Of a stretch of 64,000 bases of DNA, positions 33,319 to 44,958 are shown one piece after another. This DNA comes from Heterostelium multicystogenum (taxonomy: Eukaryota > Evosea > Eumycetozoa > Acytosteliales > Acytosteliaceae). The stretch lies in assembly GCA_003667245.1 (NCBI GenBank), contig RCNN01000507.1, positions 1 to 64,000 on the forward strand, in the 5' to 3' direction. The number at the start of each line of letters is the position of its first letter. Position 1 is the stretch's first letter. Under the pieces are notes generated by a model. That model was given only the letters and a program-made list of their open reading frames with translations, was not told the DNA's origin and did no database searches. A program made the translations under genes and the position numbers.

Positions 33319-36300
33319 CTAACGAGCGTGATAAGCGGGGGTGTGAATAACACAGTCAACCAAGTTTGTGACAGACAGACAGACAGACAGTAAGCAAATC
33401 TTATTTCAATTTTTAAAAAGCAAAGCAGCCCGACTCTTTTTTCAAAGATGTAATTGTTGACTTGTTCGCGCGGCTAAATTTAAAAGATAAATAGATAGAA
33501 GATTAATAAATAGGTAGACAGTTAGATATCTAATTAATAAGAGATAAATAAATAAATAAAAAGACAAATAAATAAATAATAGAATATGTATGCTAACAGA
33601 TGCTATGTTTGGGCTCTGCAGTGTTAGGTTAAAGACAAGAGGGATAAGAATGAAAGGATGGATGTGGATGGTTCAAGAGATTTGTGGTACCAGCAGCTAA
33701 ATGAGACATCGAATTGGTGTACATCAAAAAATAAATAAATATTGTTGTGGGATAGAGAAAGTGATGCAAGTTTGGTCGCCCTTCACTACGATAGATGTTG
33801 TACTTTTTTAGAAAAAACTAAACTTGATCAACAATAATATTATTAATTGAAAGTTGATTAATGAATTGTGAATGTTGATTATAGTTCTGATCAGCATGCA
33901 AGTATCCATGCTTGCATACATTGATGGCTAGACAATCACCACGAAAGACGAAGCAAGGATAAACAAAAACGAGTGCACGATCGTGCCTCTAGCTTTTCAA
34001 GTGTGGGTTGTTGGATTTAGAGATTTTGTGGATAACCACACCCACACAAATATATATTTTCAGGGGAGATTGGGTCAATGTTTCATATGCGCTAGACTAG
34101 TCTATGGGGGTGGACTTGTGGATGGTGGTGTGGGTGGTCTTTGATTTTTTTGATTGACAATAGAAAACACACATCAGGCAAAGAAAACTCGAATTTTTTT
34201 CATCAAAATGGTTTAGTCAAGGTTTATTTTGTGGACAGATGTGGGGCATTATCGTAATAATACTTATGTAGTTGTGAAGAGATTTTGTTTGTGATGTAGG
34301 TACTCCCGATAAGGAATTTCCTTTGTTCAGTCAAGTTGAAAAAGGAAGATAGTTTGTCGATTTGATTGGGTAAGCATTGAAATGTTTTCTTTTGATTGAG
34401 TTATCAATTAAGAGTTTGATTTGTATGTTTGCAGGGTGCAGAAGTGCAGTAACAGATTGGAAAGTGTTGATGGAGATACATCAACAATGATTTAAAAAAT
34501 ATGATATCTGAAATATTATTAATATTGATGGAATCATATTGCCCAAACACAGAACCTTGGCAACATATATAAATACAAAAAACAACAGCAGATAAGGTCC
34601 TAAACAAACTCAAAGAGGTTATTTTTAGATAGTTTTTTTCCTTGTGATGTTGATTTTTTTGAGCAGAGGTTTTTTCAAACTGATTTTATACATTGATTTA
34701 TCGATATAACACATTTTTTTTAGATTGTAAAAATTTGATTTGACCAAAAAAACACACAAACCCAAAAGGGAAAAACAACCAACAAAATGTGGAAATAGGC
34801 ACTCTGTTGATTAATGAATTAATTGATTGTTTTCTTGCATAGATTTTTGCAAGGATTTTGTTGAGAAAAAATTATGCCTATGAAATTCATTTTTTAGGGT
34901 GGCATAAAATATGATGATTGTTTAAATTGTTTGATAAATGTGAATAGAAAGAACGAAATTCCCTTACAATGAGATTACTTAACTTACTACTACAATTTCT
35001 ATTATTATTTTTCTATTATTATTATTTTACCGATTATTTTATTGAATAAATTAGAATCATTCCAATTTATTATTAAACAAAATAGATTATAAAATAATGT
35101 AGTGGATTGATTTGGATTGGTTTGGATTGGTTTAGAGTTGTTGTATGTTATTACAAAAATGACCACGATGATCATCTTTGTGTTGTGATTGGTTGTGTCA
35201 AGTGAGTACTTACTCCTAAGTTTTTGTTGTTTTGGAAATGTGAAGTGAGTGAGTGCAGAACTTCAAAAAATTGTTTTACTTTCTTATAAAAATTAATATT
35301 GTTATTGCCAATGTTGTATGTAGTTTTAAATGGTTGGTAACATCAAGTGGAGTAGCTGTAATTGTACAAATATCAGTATAAAAAGATTTAGGAGGAGAGG
35401 TGGGTATTTGTTTCAATTCTTTGTGTGTGTTGGATGAATGAATGAATAGGTTGAAACTTATTGAAACAAATAATTTGTTTAAAGAAGGTGTGAGTTCTAA
35501 GTTTTGGTGGTGATAGTGATGTGGGAACTGTTAGTTTTTTGTGGAACTTTACTGATTTGATCAAATTAATAACACAAGTATATCTAGCATCTGAATATTG
35601 TTTATATTGGATTTGATGAATGCATCTGGATTGTGATGATAATGATGCTGTTATTGGAGTTGGATGGTGGATTATGGATTGGTTTGTTGTTGTTGCTGTT
35701 GTTGTTGTTGGAAGATGGATGCTGTTGCTGGATGGTGCAGGTGCTGATTTATATCGTGGAACAAATTAATCGAAAAACAAAATAATCAATAAACCAAAAC
35801 AACGGTTTTAAATGAAATGACAGAGGAGCTATATATAAATATAGGACAGTGTTGGTTTTATTTGTTGATAATTACTTAAATTTAGAGTAGTTTTAATCTT
35901 TTCTTAATTGTGATAATTTTTGGATGCTAAATTTGAAGTTGTTTTTGATTGAGGAACAAGAAGAAATTAATGGTTATTAAACTAGAGTTACAATAGTCAA
36001 GTCTGTTTGTTTTGTTTCATGAACAAAGTTAAACTTACTACTACTATTAATATTGAGACAAGTAAGCATGTGAGAAAGAAATGGAAGATGGGTGTTTATG
36101 TTGCGGCTTGATTCTAATCCTACTGTTTTGCGCTGATGTGCAGTTTGAAATTAATTTGTTGTTTGCAATATATAGCTTTCACTCAAAACCACCATAACAA
36201 CTTGGAAGGTGGAGAGGGATGTAAAATAATTAACCTTACTATTAAAGGTAATAACCAAAAAATAAAACAAAATGGTTGCTGACTTGTCGAGAGATTGAGT

Positions 36301-37274
36301 GTGGGTTGCTCGAGGTTGAATCAATCCATCAGAAATTACACACTCCAAAAACAAAACACCACCACCGTGTGTGATGCTGCTGGTGGTGGTTGAGACCAAC
36401 TTCAATTTTGCTATTTTGTTGCATTTTGTTTGTGTGTTGTGTTTGTGTGTGGTGGTAGGTAGAAGCATCCTTTCAAAACACAAACTTCCAAAAGGTTTTT
36501 TCACTTCTTGCCTGAGGATCTCTAGCTTCGTGATTCATTGTTGCTGACTACTCCATGACAGGTTCTTTGGTGTAGTATTTATTCAAATGGCTGGTTGCTT
36601 TAATATTCTTAGTTTGTGACATAGGCGCTGTTCCTTCATGTAATTCACCACTGCTCCTACTGCTCCTCCTACACTACATCGCTGTAGATTGATTGAGTTT
36701 CCAATGATCATCATTAGTAAATGTAAATTGTCATAGATTTAACTTGTCCATTGATCTTTAAAATTATTGATCAATAGTAGGGTTAATCCAATGAGTATCA
36801 CCAGCGCACTGACTAATTATAACTTAGATCAATCAAAATTAAAACACAACCAACATCGCAACAACAACACACACCAATCATTCATTCATTTATAGATGTT
36901 GTTAAATATGTTCCGGTGTTCATTGAATCAAAATCTACTCAAGAAACAAGCAAGCATTCAGAGTATTAGTTCAATCATCATTAATAATAGTTTATTCTTT
37001 CTTTAATTGTCTTTCAAAGTAAGCCACCAGGAGGGTTATCAGTGTTATTATTCCTTCTTTGAGTGTGGCCACCATGAACATAAAAGGAAAATTTGCCATA
37101 CAAATAAAGAAATACAGATTTTTTCACACAAAAACCTAATAAGTGCAAAAAACACACAATTTTATTTTTGTTGATGATTAGTATCTCTTGGGTGTCTGTC
37201 TCACCCATCATTAATACAACCACGACGAAGGTCGATTTCACGGCTATCAGCATCTCTTGTCAATCACAATCATA
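33319..37274. promoter_or_regulatory. Long 3.9 kb divergent intergenic region
   Basis: Lies between the SANT-domain gene (leftward) and a poly-Asn/Gln gene (rightward). It is unusually long for this window. It contains CAGA repeats at 33370-33391, G/T-rich stretches near 34080-34140 and 35640-35750 (TGG/TTG repeats) and CA-rich elements (CCACACCC near 34037). Such G- and CA-rich elements resemble known dictyostelid developmental promoter boxes in general style. A candidate small coding segment at 36473-36670 is described in the findings. The signal-peptide-like frame at 34404-34613 lacks an ATG and is not called. Confidence 0.5.
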
Positions 37275-38248
37275 ATGTTTAATGGCAACATCAATAACCA
37301 CAATTCTCTAGTTGGTTGCAGTAATTCAACTGACAACAAATACAATAATAATAATAATAACAACAACAACAATAATAAACAAAGAGGAGATAGTGTGGCT
37401 AGAGGTGTATTTGTTCCCGTCAGAAATGAAACAGCTGTTGTTGTTGGATTTGGCGATTCTAACTTGGTAGAGGTAAATCATGATACCAACAGAGGGTTTG
37501 AATCGGCACCGATTGTTCTTTTGAATGAATTAGAAACGTTGTATTCTCTTGAGCAAAAACAGCAACAACAACAACAACAGGAAGAAGAAGAGCAACAACA
37601 AGAAGAAGATGAGCAACAACAAGAAGAGCAACAAACACAGGTTACAAATGAGATGAGCGATGATCTTGTACACCAACTTTCTGCCCGAAGACCAATTAAA
37701 ACAGTTGGAGTGTACGTATAGTTTGAATTTCAGTTTGATTTGGCTGGTTACTTTCCCTTTTTCAATGAATCTAACCAATTATTATTCGACCTGTTGTTTC
37801 AAGATTACACGTTGTGGACACTCTTTTAAATCTGTGTTTGATTTCTTACAATGGATATCGGATGGTGATTGATTTTAAAAGCTTCAGTGCTGGAAAATTG
37901 CCATTTTCAATTAACTCCCTTCATCAATTCATTGGTGATTTAGTTTACATTCAAGCGATTAATACAGACATGGTAAGATTGACTCAAGTTCGAATTATCT
38001 CAATATTCAAACTAATGAAACATCATCGACAATCCAAAATCATTTCATTTTATTAGAAAGAAAGAATCATGGATTTTATTACCAACAATGGTATACCATT
38101 GAATGAGGACGCAAAAGACGGAGTGTTGATTGAAACTCTAGTTTTGAAAGTGAAATACTTTAAGGACGTCGATGCATTGGACACCAATTTGTTTGAATCT
38201 GCACTACTTCTTAAAAGAAAATTTGAATCCTTTTTGGAAACAGTTTAG
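37275..38248 (+). CDS. Unrecognised poly-Asn/Gln protein
   Basis: I chose ATG 37275 (MFNGNINNHNSLVGC). A poly-Asn tract (about 37350-37378) and a Gln/Glu tract (37557-37640) flank a more ordered segment, GVFVPVRNETAVVVGFGDSN. A body follows with FQFDLAGYFPFFNESNQLLF, then, after frame corrections near 37720, 37822 and 37865, SYNGYRMVIDFKSFSAGKLP. It continues HQFIGDLVYIQAINTDM. An intron at 37973-38056 leads to the last exon, ending LLKRKFESFLETV. I recognise no family, signal peptide or TM helix. The C-terminal half looks like a folded alpha-beta domain. Confidence 0.55.
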
Positions 38249-38504
38249 GTGGATGCATGAATGATAAATTTATGCGATGTTGACAACATAGATTTATACA
38301 TATCTGGTTGTGTCACATGTTTTTGTTTGACACATATCAAACCCTCCATTCACACCACCCACCACTACAACCACCACTCCCAACCAACCAATTTCAACTT
38401 CACACACTTTTAAAAACAAGTAGGTTTTCAACTCCAGAACAAACCAACAAATATCATCTTCAAACAAATATTCGTTTAATGTTCCTGTTTGTAGTGTATA
38501 TAGA

Positions 38505-38681
38505 ATGAATAGTATTGGATCAGGTTGGAAACATCTGTTGGCCCTGTCAATGATAGTAATACTGTTTGCGGGACTAGTATATGGTGCCAACGTGGAGTGT
38601 TTTGGTCAACTTCGAAATTGTCGAAATACCAGGTCTAGGTGTATTGAGCAATATAGAGATTGTATTGGCAGGCACTTTTAA
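38505..38681 (+). CDS. Small secreted cysteine-patterned peptide
   Basis: A clean 58-codon frame (ATG 38505, TAA 38679-38681). Residues 1-28 form a textbook signal peptide: a short polar start with a Lys, then LLALSMIVILFAGLVYG. The predicted mature part is about 30 residues and contains exactly four cysteines spaced C-x6-C-x6-C-x6-C (CFGQLRNC, NTRSRC, IEQYRDC). It is rich in Arg, with a short IGRHF end. Codons are mixed-GC and unlike the surrounding AT-rich DNA, which supports coding. It lies 256 bases after the poly-Asn/Gln gene, behind a CCA/CAA-rich promoter-like stretch (38340-38400). I know no named family; a secreted signalling or defence peptide is an inference. Confidence 0.7.
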   Translation: MNSIGSGWKHLLALSMIVILFAGLVYGANVECFGQLRNCRNTRSRCIEQYRDCIGRHF

Positions 38682-39208
38682 ATAAATAGTTATGACATAC
38701 AAAGCTTCTTAAATAAACATCTTACCATTGTACTTACATGAAATATTGCTTGGGATGTTCAGTTATTTAGGTGGGTCACAGACAAAAGGCGAGAGCACTT
38801 GATTAGAATTGATTGTTTTCAAAATAACAAGTAGACTTTGTTATCAGTAACCAATCTCGAAGTGATTGAATAAGATTTCATATCAAAGCTGAGCCAACCT
38901 AGGCAGAGCTCATTAGACGATCAGTGGTTTTCATCATTCCAAATCTATTATTTTGCCTTGTTTCGAAACAAGTCAAAGCTCGTCTATGAAAATTCAAAAA
39001 CTTTAAAACGACCGATTCTTTTACCAAAACTTTGGTGATGGGACAATTGAGAATAAGCAAAGTAAAAGAATGATTTCTCATCAAGGAGTAAATGAAAGAA
39101 GGTGGTTTGATTCATTCTTTATTATTAATGAATCTCTTTGGACCTTTTGTTGTTTTAAAGTTGTTGATACGATTTATTTGATATATATATTTTACAGTGT
39201 TATTTAGG
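38682..39208. other. Intergenic region
   Basis: About 530 bases between two convergent genes. The 61-codon minus-strand frame at 38899-39084 is not supported. No repeat or RNA gene was recognised. Confidence 0.4.
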
Positions 39209-39655
39209 TTATTTCTGTGGCTTATGTGTTCTATTATACCTAAAAGATAGATAGATCGATTATTAATGATCAAAAGGAAGTGGTCATTGTTGTCAATGTT
39301 GATGTTGAAACACTTACTCTCTTTCAGATATTTCTTGAAGTCTAAGTTTCTTGTCTTCTTCCTCGAGTTTTTTTGATTTCACCTTCATTGATTGTTGTCT
39401 TAGTTCTTCTTGGTCTAATTCTTGCAATGAAGGTGCATCATCTCTTCTAAAGCCTAACCAACTGCTCCATTGCACTGGGATAATACGGGGATTGGGTTCA
39501 CCATCGTAGAACTCAATGGTTCGCTTCTCTTTTCCTTCAAAGTAATGTTTATAGTATCTGTTATTTAATCTATCATGACCAACCAGCTCTTTAGATCTTA
39601 AGTTGAACCTATCTAATAGATTCTTGAAACGATGTATTGCTGCTCTGCCACTCAT
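39209..39655 (-). CDS. NDUFAF2/NDUFA12-like complex I assembly factor
   Basis: A small protein of the B17.2/B17.2L family, which assists assembly of mitochondrial NADH dehydrogenase. Residues about 22-70 show the family core: ELVGHDRLNNRYYKHYFEG followed by RTIEFYDGEPNPRIIPVQW and SSWLGFRRDDAPSLQEL. The tail is a charged Lys/Glu helix. The first exon (39318-39655) ends GAAAGAGA before GTAAGT. A terminal exon at 39209-39239 (after TTTTAG) keeps the frame and adds YNRTHKPQK, giving 122 residues. Without splicing the frame stops at 39314 after ISERE. The extended tail and lack of an obvious presequence fit NDUFAF2 slightly better than the structural subunit NDUFA12. Confidence 0.75.
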
Positions 39656-40136
39656 TGCTTTATCCTGATATTAATATATATATAATTTAAAATGCAAGCA
39701 TCATTAAATGACAAAATTCACAGCATTTCAAAATTTTAAAAATTACATATTTTTGGGGTTAAGTTTGTAAAAATCACAGAGTGGTTGCACTATTTCAATG
39801 AAGATGTTTTTGATCAAAAGCTTCTTGTGATTTAAACTTATTGATTGTATTGTATGAGTCTTGGGAATCAAAGGAAAATTAATAAATTAACATATTTGCA
39901 ATTAGCGAAACATTTTTTACCACAAGCAATCACAATCAATCAAAACCCACAAGCTTACATTAAAAACAAATAATAATTTACATCTAACTTATTATTATTA
40001 TAACCACTCAAGCTTACCCTTCAGCTGTTGATAAATCAATTAGTTAGATAAAATTAATTTATGATAGAATTGAATTAACTGCAGTTATTGTGTAATAATA
40101 TTTATTCTTATTTCTTATTATTATGTTTTGTTAGAT
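39656..40136. promoter_or_regulatory. Divergent promoter region
   Basis: 480 AT-rich bases between the NDUFAF2-like gene (leftward) and a membrane protein gene (rightward). Nothing specific was recognised. Confidence 0.45.
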
Positions 40137-41087
40137 ATGTCAAAGTTTGATGTATTTGAAAGGCTGAAGGAATCATCCTCTGATCAGGCTGAGGAAATGG
40201 TTCAGATGTTGGGCGCACACAACCCGAACCATGAGCGGATGGACGCATATGAGCACGATAATTCATATCCACCTCTGCCTATCTTTTTCTATCCAAACCA
40301 ATTTACAAAGTACAGTCAATTGCTCATGGCAACTGACCCACTTTCCGTTGCTTTGCTTGTGGCAACCTTAACCATAGGTAAGTGATCGGACATGTCTTTA
40401 GAGGAATCGATTTTTAACCACTCATTTCCTATTGTTTACATTAAATTTAAACAGGTGATGTCGAGTATTATGAAGCTACACTACTATTTATACTTTTCAA
40501 TTTTACGATATTGTTTGGTCGTCATTTGATTTTATTGGAGTTGGATCTGTCTACCTTTGTCCGAACAAAACTATACACTGGAAGTTGCTTTAAAGCATTG
40601 CTAAAAGTCAGCTTTACGCATGGTAGTGGTGCAAGAATTAGAGATTTGAACTATATTGACGTTGATTGGAATTGGTGGACGGCTTTTGTATCTTTCTTAT
40701 ACAAGTAGTCTTGGAGAAACCAATTGGCGCTTTTACAATATGTTTTTGGTTTCGTGCATCGCCTTACTACTCTCATTTTTCCAGTTGTTTGCATACATTT
40801 ACTGTTTGTGGTGCGTAAAGATACCCCAAGAAACAGAGCGTAGACTAATGCCACACAAAAAAAGACACCATCCCGCACGACTTCAAGTTGGCACTGTGCT
40901 TCTGGAACGCAAATATTCCAGGGCATTATGCGAAGAGCTGGCAGCCAAGTATAACGTCCATATCGTATGGATGAAGCAAAGACTCTTAAAACCAAACAAG
41001 CAAATTAAAAATCCTCACGAGAGTATATATAATACTCAATCCATTCCATTTCCAAATCCATACCCAGTGCACAAACATATGAGCTAA
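40137..41087 (+). CDS. Unrecognised multi-pass membrane protein
   Basis: I chose ATG 40137 (MSKFDVFERLKESSSDQAEE); a short upstream ATG runs into a stop at once. An intron at 40378-40454 joins LTIG to DVEYYEA. Hydrophobic segments: LLMATDPLSVALLVATLTIG, ATLLFILFNFTILFG, WWTAFVSFLYK and FLVSCIALLLSFFQLFAYIY, so about four TM helices. An acidic N terminus contrasts with a basic C-terminal tail (RRLMPHKKRHHPARLQ, YNVHIVWMKQRLLKPNKQIK), which suggests a cytosolic tail. One frameshift near 40705 is needed. No family was recognised. It is convergent with the helicase, 63 bases apart. Confidence 0.6.
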
Positions 41088-41150
41088 AACGCCAATGTAT
41101 GCATAACCCAAAATAAATGTATTTATGAACATTTAATCTTTTATTAAATT

Positions 41151-43383
41151 CTACTGATGATCTAAATCTCTGCTGTCGATCTTTGAATCCGATTTAAAAA
41201 TATTGTCTTTGATTAGCTTTTTCTCTTGTCTTTTCGTCATGATCTTGGAAGGGGCAAAAACTTTCTTGTTGGGTGGCTTAATTCCGACACCCTTTGACTT
41301 TTGCAGATTGTTTGTCGAACTGTGTTACCACCTCTTCATAACGACCATCACCAAAATCGGTCAGTGGTGGAAGCTCTATAATCTCACCTTTTTCTATCGA
41401 TCTTTATCTTGGCGAGCATACGGTTTGAAATCTTTGCATTTGGATTGATTTTCACTCTAGGAAGTCCTTGTCTTGTCACTGGTCCACTGATCTTTTCCAG
41501 CATATTTCTCTTTAACAAAATCTGTAGCACTGATTTTCTCTCTAGCTTTTCGTGATGTCTTTTCTCTTCATCGACTTTTTCAACTTCATCTTCGTCAGCC
41601 TCGATACTGTCTTCTTTCCAAGGACCTGGAATCTTTGACATATTGATTTGCTTTGATAGTAGTTTCTCAATGTTTTTGATGAGATGCTGTTCATTCAAAC
41701 CAACTATACGCTGTCCAACTTCAAAAACCAATTTCTCTTTAGAAACAAATGTCAGAGAGAATCCATCTTTTCCTTGACGACCAACTCTACCAACACGATG
41801 AACATAGTCCTCAGACACGTGTGGTACATCATAGTTTACTACTGCATCTAGATCCTCAATATCAATACCTCTTGCCATCACATCTGTTGCTACAATGGCT
41901 TGATATTCCTCTCCTTCTTTGAATTGCTGAACTGTATCGACTCTTTTCGCAATTGACATATCAGCATGGATTGGAAGAGCTTTTATACCTGCTTCTCCCA
42001 AGGCTTGAACTAAATTATCAACTCTTTGCTGTGTTCTGGCAAAGATCAAAAACCTTGGAATTCTAAATAGAAGCAGATAGACTGATTAGTACTTGGTGGA
42101 TTAATTAAATTGCTCCAAAATATTAATAATTTACCTTTTAAGGATGTCTTTCCACCTCTTCTAAAGAAATATAAAAGTAGACTACGTTTCTTACGATGGT
42201 CAATGAGGTAAAAGTGCTGACGCACTTCTTTGGGAGGTTGGAGGTCTTTGTTGAAGTTCTCCATGATGTGATAGGGCGAAAAACGAGTGATGAGGTCATT
42301 GTGCTTGTCAAAGTTTATGGTAGCCGAGAAACAAAGCAGTTTGCATTCCATTTCTGTTTTTGTTGCCAATGAGTGGCATCGATTCGAATATTTGCTTGAT
42401 ATCAGGGAAGAATCCATAGTTGAAAAGTTTATCGAATTCATCGAGCACTGTCATGTGACTTGACGAAGATTTAGATTTCCTTTGGCGAGCTGCTGTATGA
42501 TGGCACCTGTTGTTCCGACCAATATATCAACTCCACTTTTGATCCTCTTTTCCTGAGTGAATTCACCGACACCACCAAAAATATTTACAATACGAATGTT
42601 GTTATCGACAACTTTGATAGAAGCTCAATGTTTTCTGTTACCTGAATTGCCAACTCCTTGCTTGGCACGATCACCAAGCCAATGGGATCCACCTGATTCA
42701 GCACCTTAGTATTGATTTTAGGTATTCTAATTGACTTGCCACTTGCTTTTCCAACGACGACATTTCCAACTTTAAAATTCTCTTGATCTATCATTTCTTC
42801 ATCAATTTCATCATTACTATCAAGCTTATTGTTGATGTCGTTGCTGATCTTTTCTTTGACAGCACTGACAATCTGTATAAGAGGAATAGAATAAGCAGCA
42901 GTCTTTCCATTGCCAGTTTTTGAGGAAGCTAAAACATTTCTATTGTCTAGTATATGTGGAATGATTGCAGCTTGAATATCGGTTGGTTTAACCCAGTCCG
43001 TATCTTGAATGGCTCTCCAAAGTGGTTCTTCTAGTCTGTCTTTAATCTTTCTCCAAAATCTACTTTGTTCTCTACTGAAGCCATCATCAATTGAGACTGA
43101 TCCATCACCATTATTTGAAACTCTTATATTATTTTGACTTGTCTTTGATTGTGTACAATAAGATAGTCCGATACTGCTGATGCCATTGTTGTATGATTTA
43201 ATACAATTGACAAAGTATTGGCTATTATTATTGATATTTAAAGGGCTTTATTCCACAGAATGAACCTGCAACTGGTCTAGATAATGAAAACAAACTACCA
43301 CTTCTACTACTACTTTCTATTGATGTATTTTGAAAAGCTGGTAGCAATGGAGATCTAGAAATATATCTAAATAGTCCACTCAT
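41151..43383 (-). CDS. Mitochondrial DEAD-box RNA helicase with a DEFD motif II
   Basis: An ATP-dependent RNA helicase, probably for mitochondrial RNA or ribosome biogenesis. ATG 43383 gives a typical presequence (MSGLFRYISRSPLLPAFQNT, then Arg/Ser-rich with no acidic residues). Motifs in order: Q-motif region WVKPTDIQAAIIPHIL, motif I ASSKTGNGKTAA, Ia VPSKELAIQ, motif II VLDEFDKLFNYGFFPD, III CFSAT, IV LIFARTQQRVDNL, V VATDVMARGIDI and VI YVHRVGRVGRQGKDG. Motif II therefore reads DEFD, not DEAD. The basic C-terminal extension continues past an apparent stop at 41384, through a frameshift, to RQEKKLIKDNIFKSDSK and stop 41151. Frame corrections are also needed near 43240, 42600, 42465 and 42360. 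An intron may lie at about 42063-42135. Confidence 0.82.
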
Positions 43384-43554
43384 CTTTAGATATATAAGTA
43401 TATATCTTATGATCAGACACTGACTGGTGGTCACAATCCAAATTAATAATAACAGAGTGGGTGTCATGACATTCATTTCGTTTCGTTTTTTTAAAATAAT
43501 TTGAACTTTTTATTAGATGTCATTAATACACAGAAATACAAAAAAGTAATATTA

Positions 43555-44958
43555 CTATAGTTCATTGGCTTTGATCTTATTCCTGTAGGTTTCCATGATT
43601 CTTGCCATTGCTCTTAGGTTGTGCTGTGTTGCTAGCGTGTAAAAGATTTGTTCGTTTGATTTATAAAGATGGTGGATGTAGGCTTTGGAGTAGTTGGTAC
43701 ATGTTGGACAATCACATGTTTTGTCGAGGGGCTCATCGTGTTTTCTCTTGTATTCACTCTTTGTGATGAGGAATCTTGTGTTGTCTTGAAGAATGAGTGC
43801 ACCATGACGGGCAGCTCTCGTTGGATAGCTTGAGTCGAATGTGTCGATACCAAGTGGCATCAAATCTATCAATAGACTCTAAATCTCCTATTCCGAGCAA
43901 GTGATTGGGTCTGTCTCTTGGAAGTAGTGGCATTAATTGATTCAAAAGATAATGCATCTCATTACGATCCTTTCCTATTGATCCACCAATTGCCATACCA
44001 TCAAATGGTAAGCTTGAAAGGTATTCAGTACTCTGCTTTCTCAACTCCATGTCGACTCCACCATGTATAACCGCATATATAGCCTGCTTTCTGGGGTCGG
44101 CAAGATGTGCTAGAAGTGATTGTCCTTCCCAGTGATGTGTACGGTGTAGTGAGTCACGGACTCTTTGTCTATCTAAATGATAAGGTGGTAGTTCATCAAA
44201 TGGTATAATAATATCTGCACCAAGTTGTTTTTGATAATGGATCGATGACTCGGGTGTCAGGAGAATGCGACTTGATGTCTTGTAGCTTCTAAACGAAAAC
44301 TCCTTGGTCTGTAATCGATTCAATTGATCCTGGGTATTGTTTTCCTGACATTCCTTTCAACTCTCGTTTGGTCAGCTCGAGTGATCTTACATTGATGTCA
44401 CTCTCTTCAATGGGTACTGACTCTGGGTCCATTGGTGATGACTGGTCTCTTTCTGGGTGACCCATGCTGAACACCTGGAAGCCACCGCTGTCGGTGATAA
44501 TTGGGCCATTGTAGTTGATGAATTTGTGCAATCCTCCTATGTTCTCAATCAAATCGAGATCTGCATTCACCAACATATGGTAAGTATTAACAAACATAAG
44601 CTGTGTTCCCTGTTTTCGAGTGGTTTGCGGATCAACAAACTTGATTGATCCAACGGTTGCAACAGGTACGAAATTAGGTGTTTCTATTCTAAACTAATAT
44701 TAGATTAACAATGGATGAGGACCACAACGACAAAACAATGCAAAGAAGCAAGACATACATTCCATTGGGTGTAGTAATTCTGGTGACTCTAGCACTTGAT
44801 TTACTGGACTCGTGAACCACTTCAAATTGAAAATGCTCTTGCTTGATCTTTGGGAACTCAGAGGGATCCCTCAGAGGCAAGTTGTAGAGAGTATTCTTTT
44901 TGGAAGACCTACTTGTACTCGTTGAAGAGCATCTCAATATATTGGATACTCTTAACAT
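43555..44958 (-). CDS. Queuine tRNA-ribosyltransferase, Chlamydia-like type, mitochondrial leader
   Basis: Exchanges guanine for queuine at the wobble position of GUN-anticodon tRNAs. Exon 1 (44758) starts with a Ser/Arg-rich presequence (MLRVSNILRCSSTSTSRSSK). An intron at 44689-44757 follows. Key parts: FNTYHML-like segment (MFVNTYHMLV), TDSGGFQVFSMG with the general-base Asp, DIIIPFDELPPYH, YAVIHGGVD, LPFDGMAIGGSIGK, HLLGIGDL, and GIDTFDSSYPTRAARHG with the nucleophile Asp. The zinc site is CDCPTC with a following HH. The wording FDSSYPT, IIIPFDELPPYH and the N-terminal HESSKSSARVTRI match the chlamydial TGT as I remember it, rather than usual bacterial TGT or eukaryotic QTRT1. Frameshifts lie near 44600, 44300 and 43860. 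Confidence 0.85.

Noticed and set aside
34404..34613. Signal-peptide-like minus-strand frame (SLFRTLSAVVFCIYICCQGSVFG)
   Set aside because: It opens only with TTG, has no ATG, no acceptor site to supply an upstream exon, and an AT-rich, low-quality remainder.
41203..41448. Plus-strand frame (81 codons) convergent with the membrane protein
   Set aside because: It is antisense to the helicase C-terminal extension, which reads well in the other strand.
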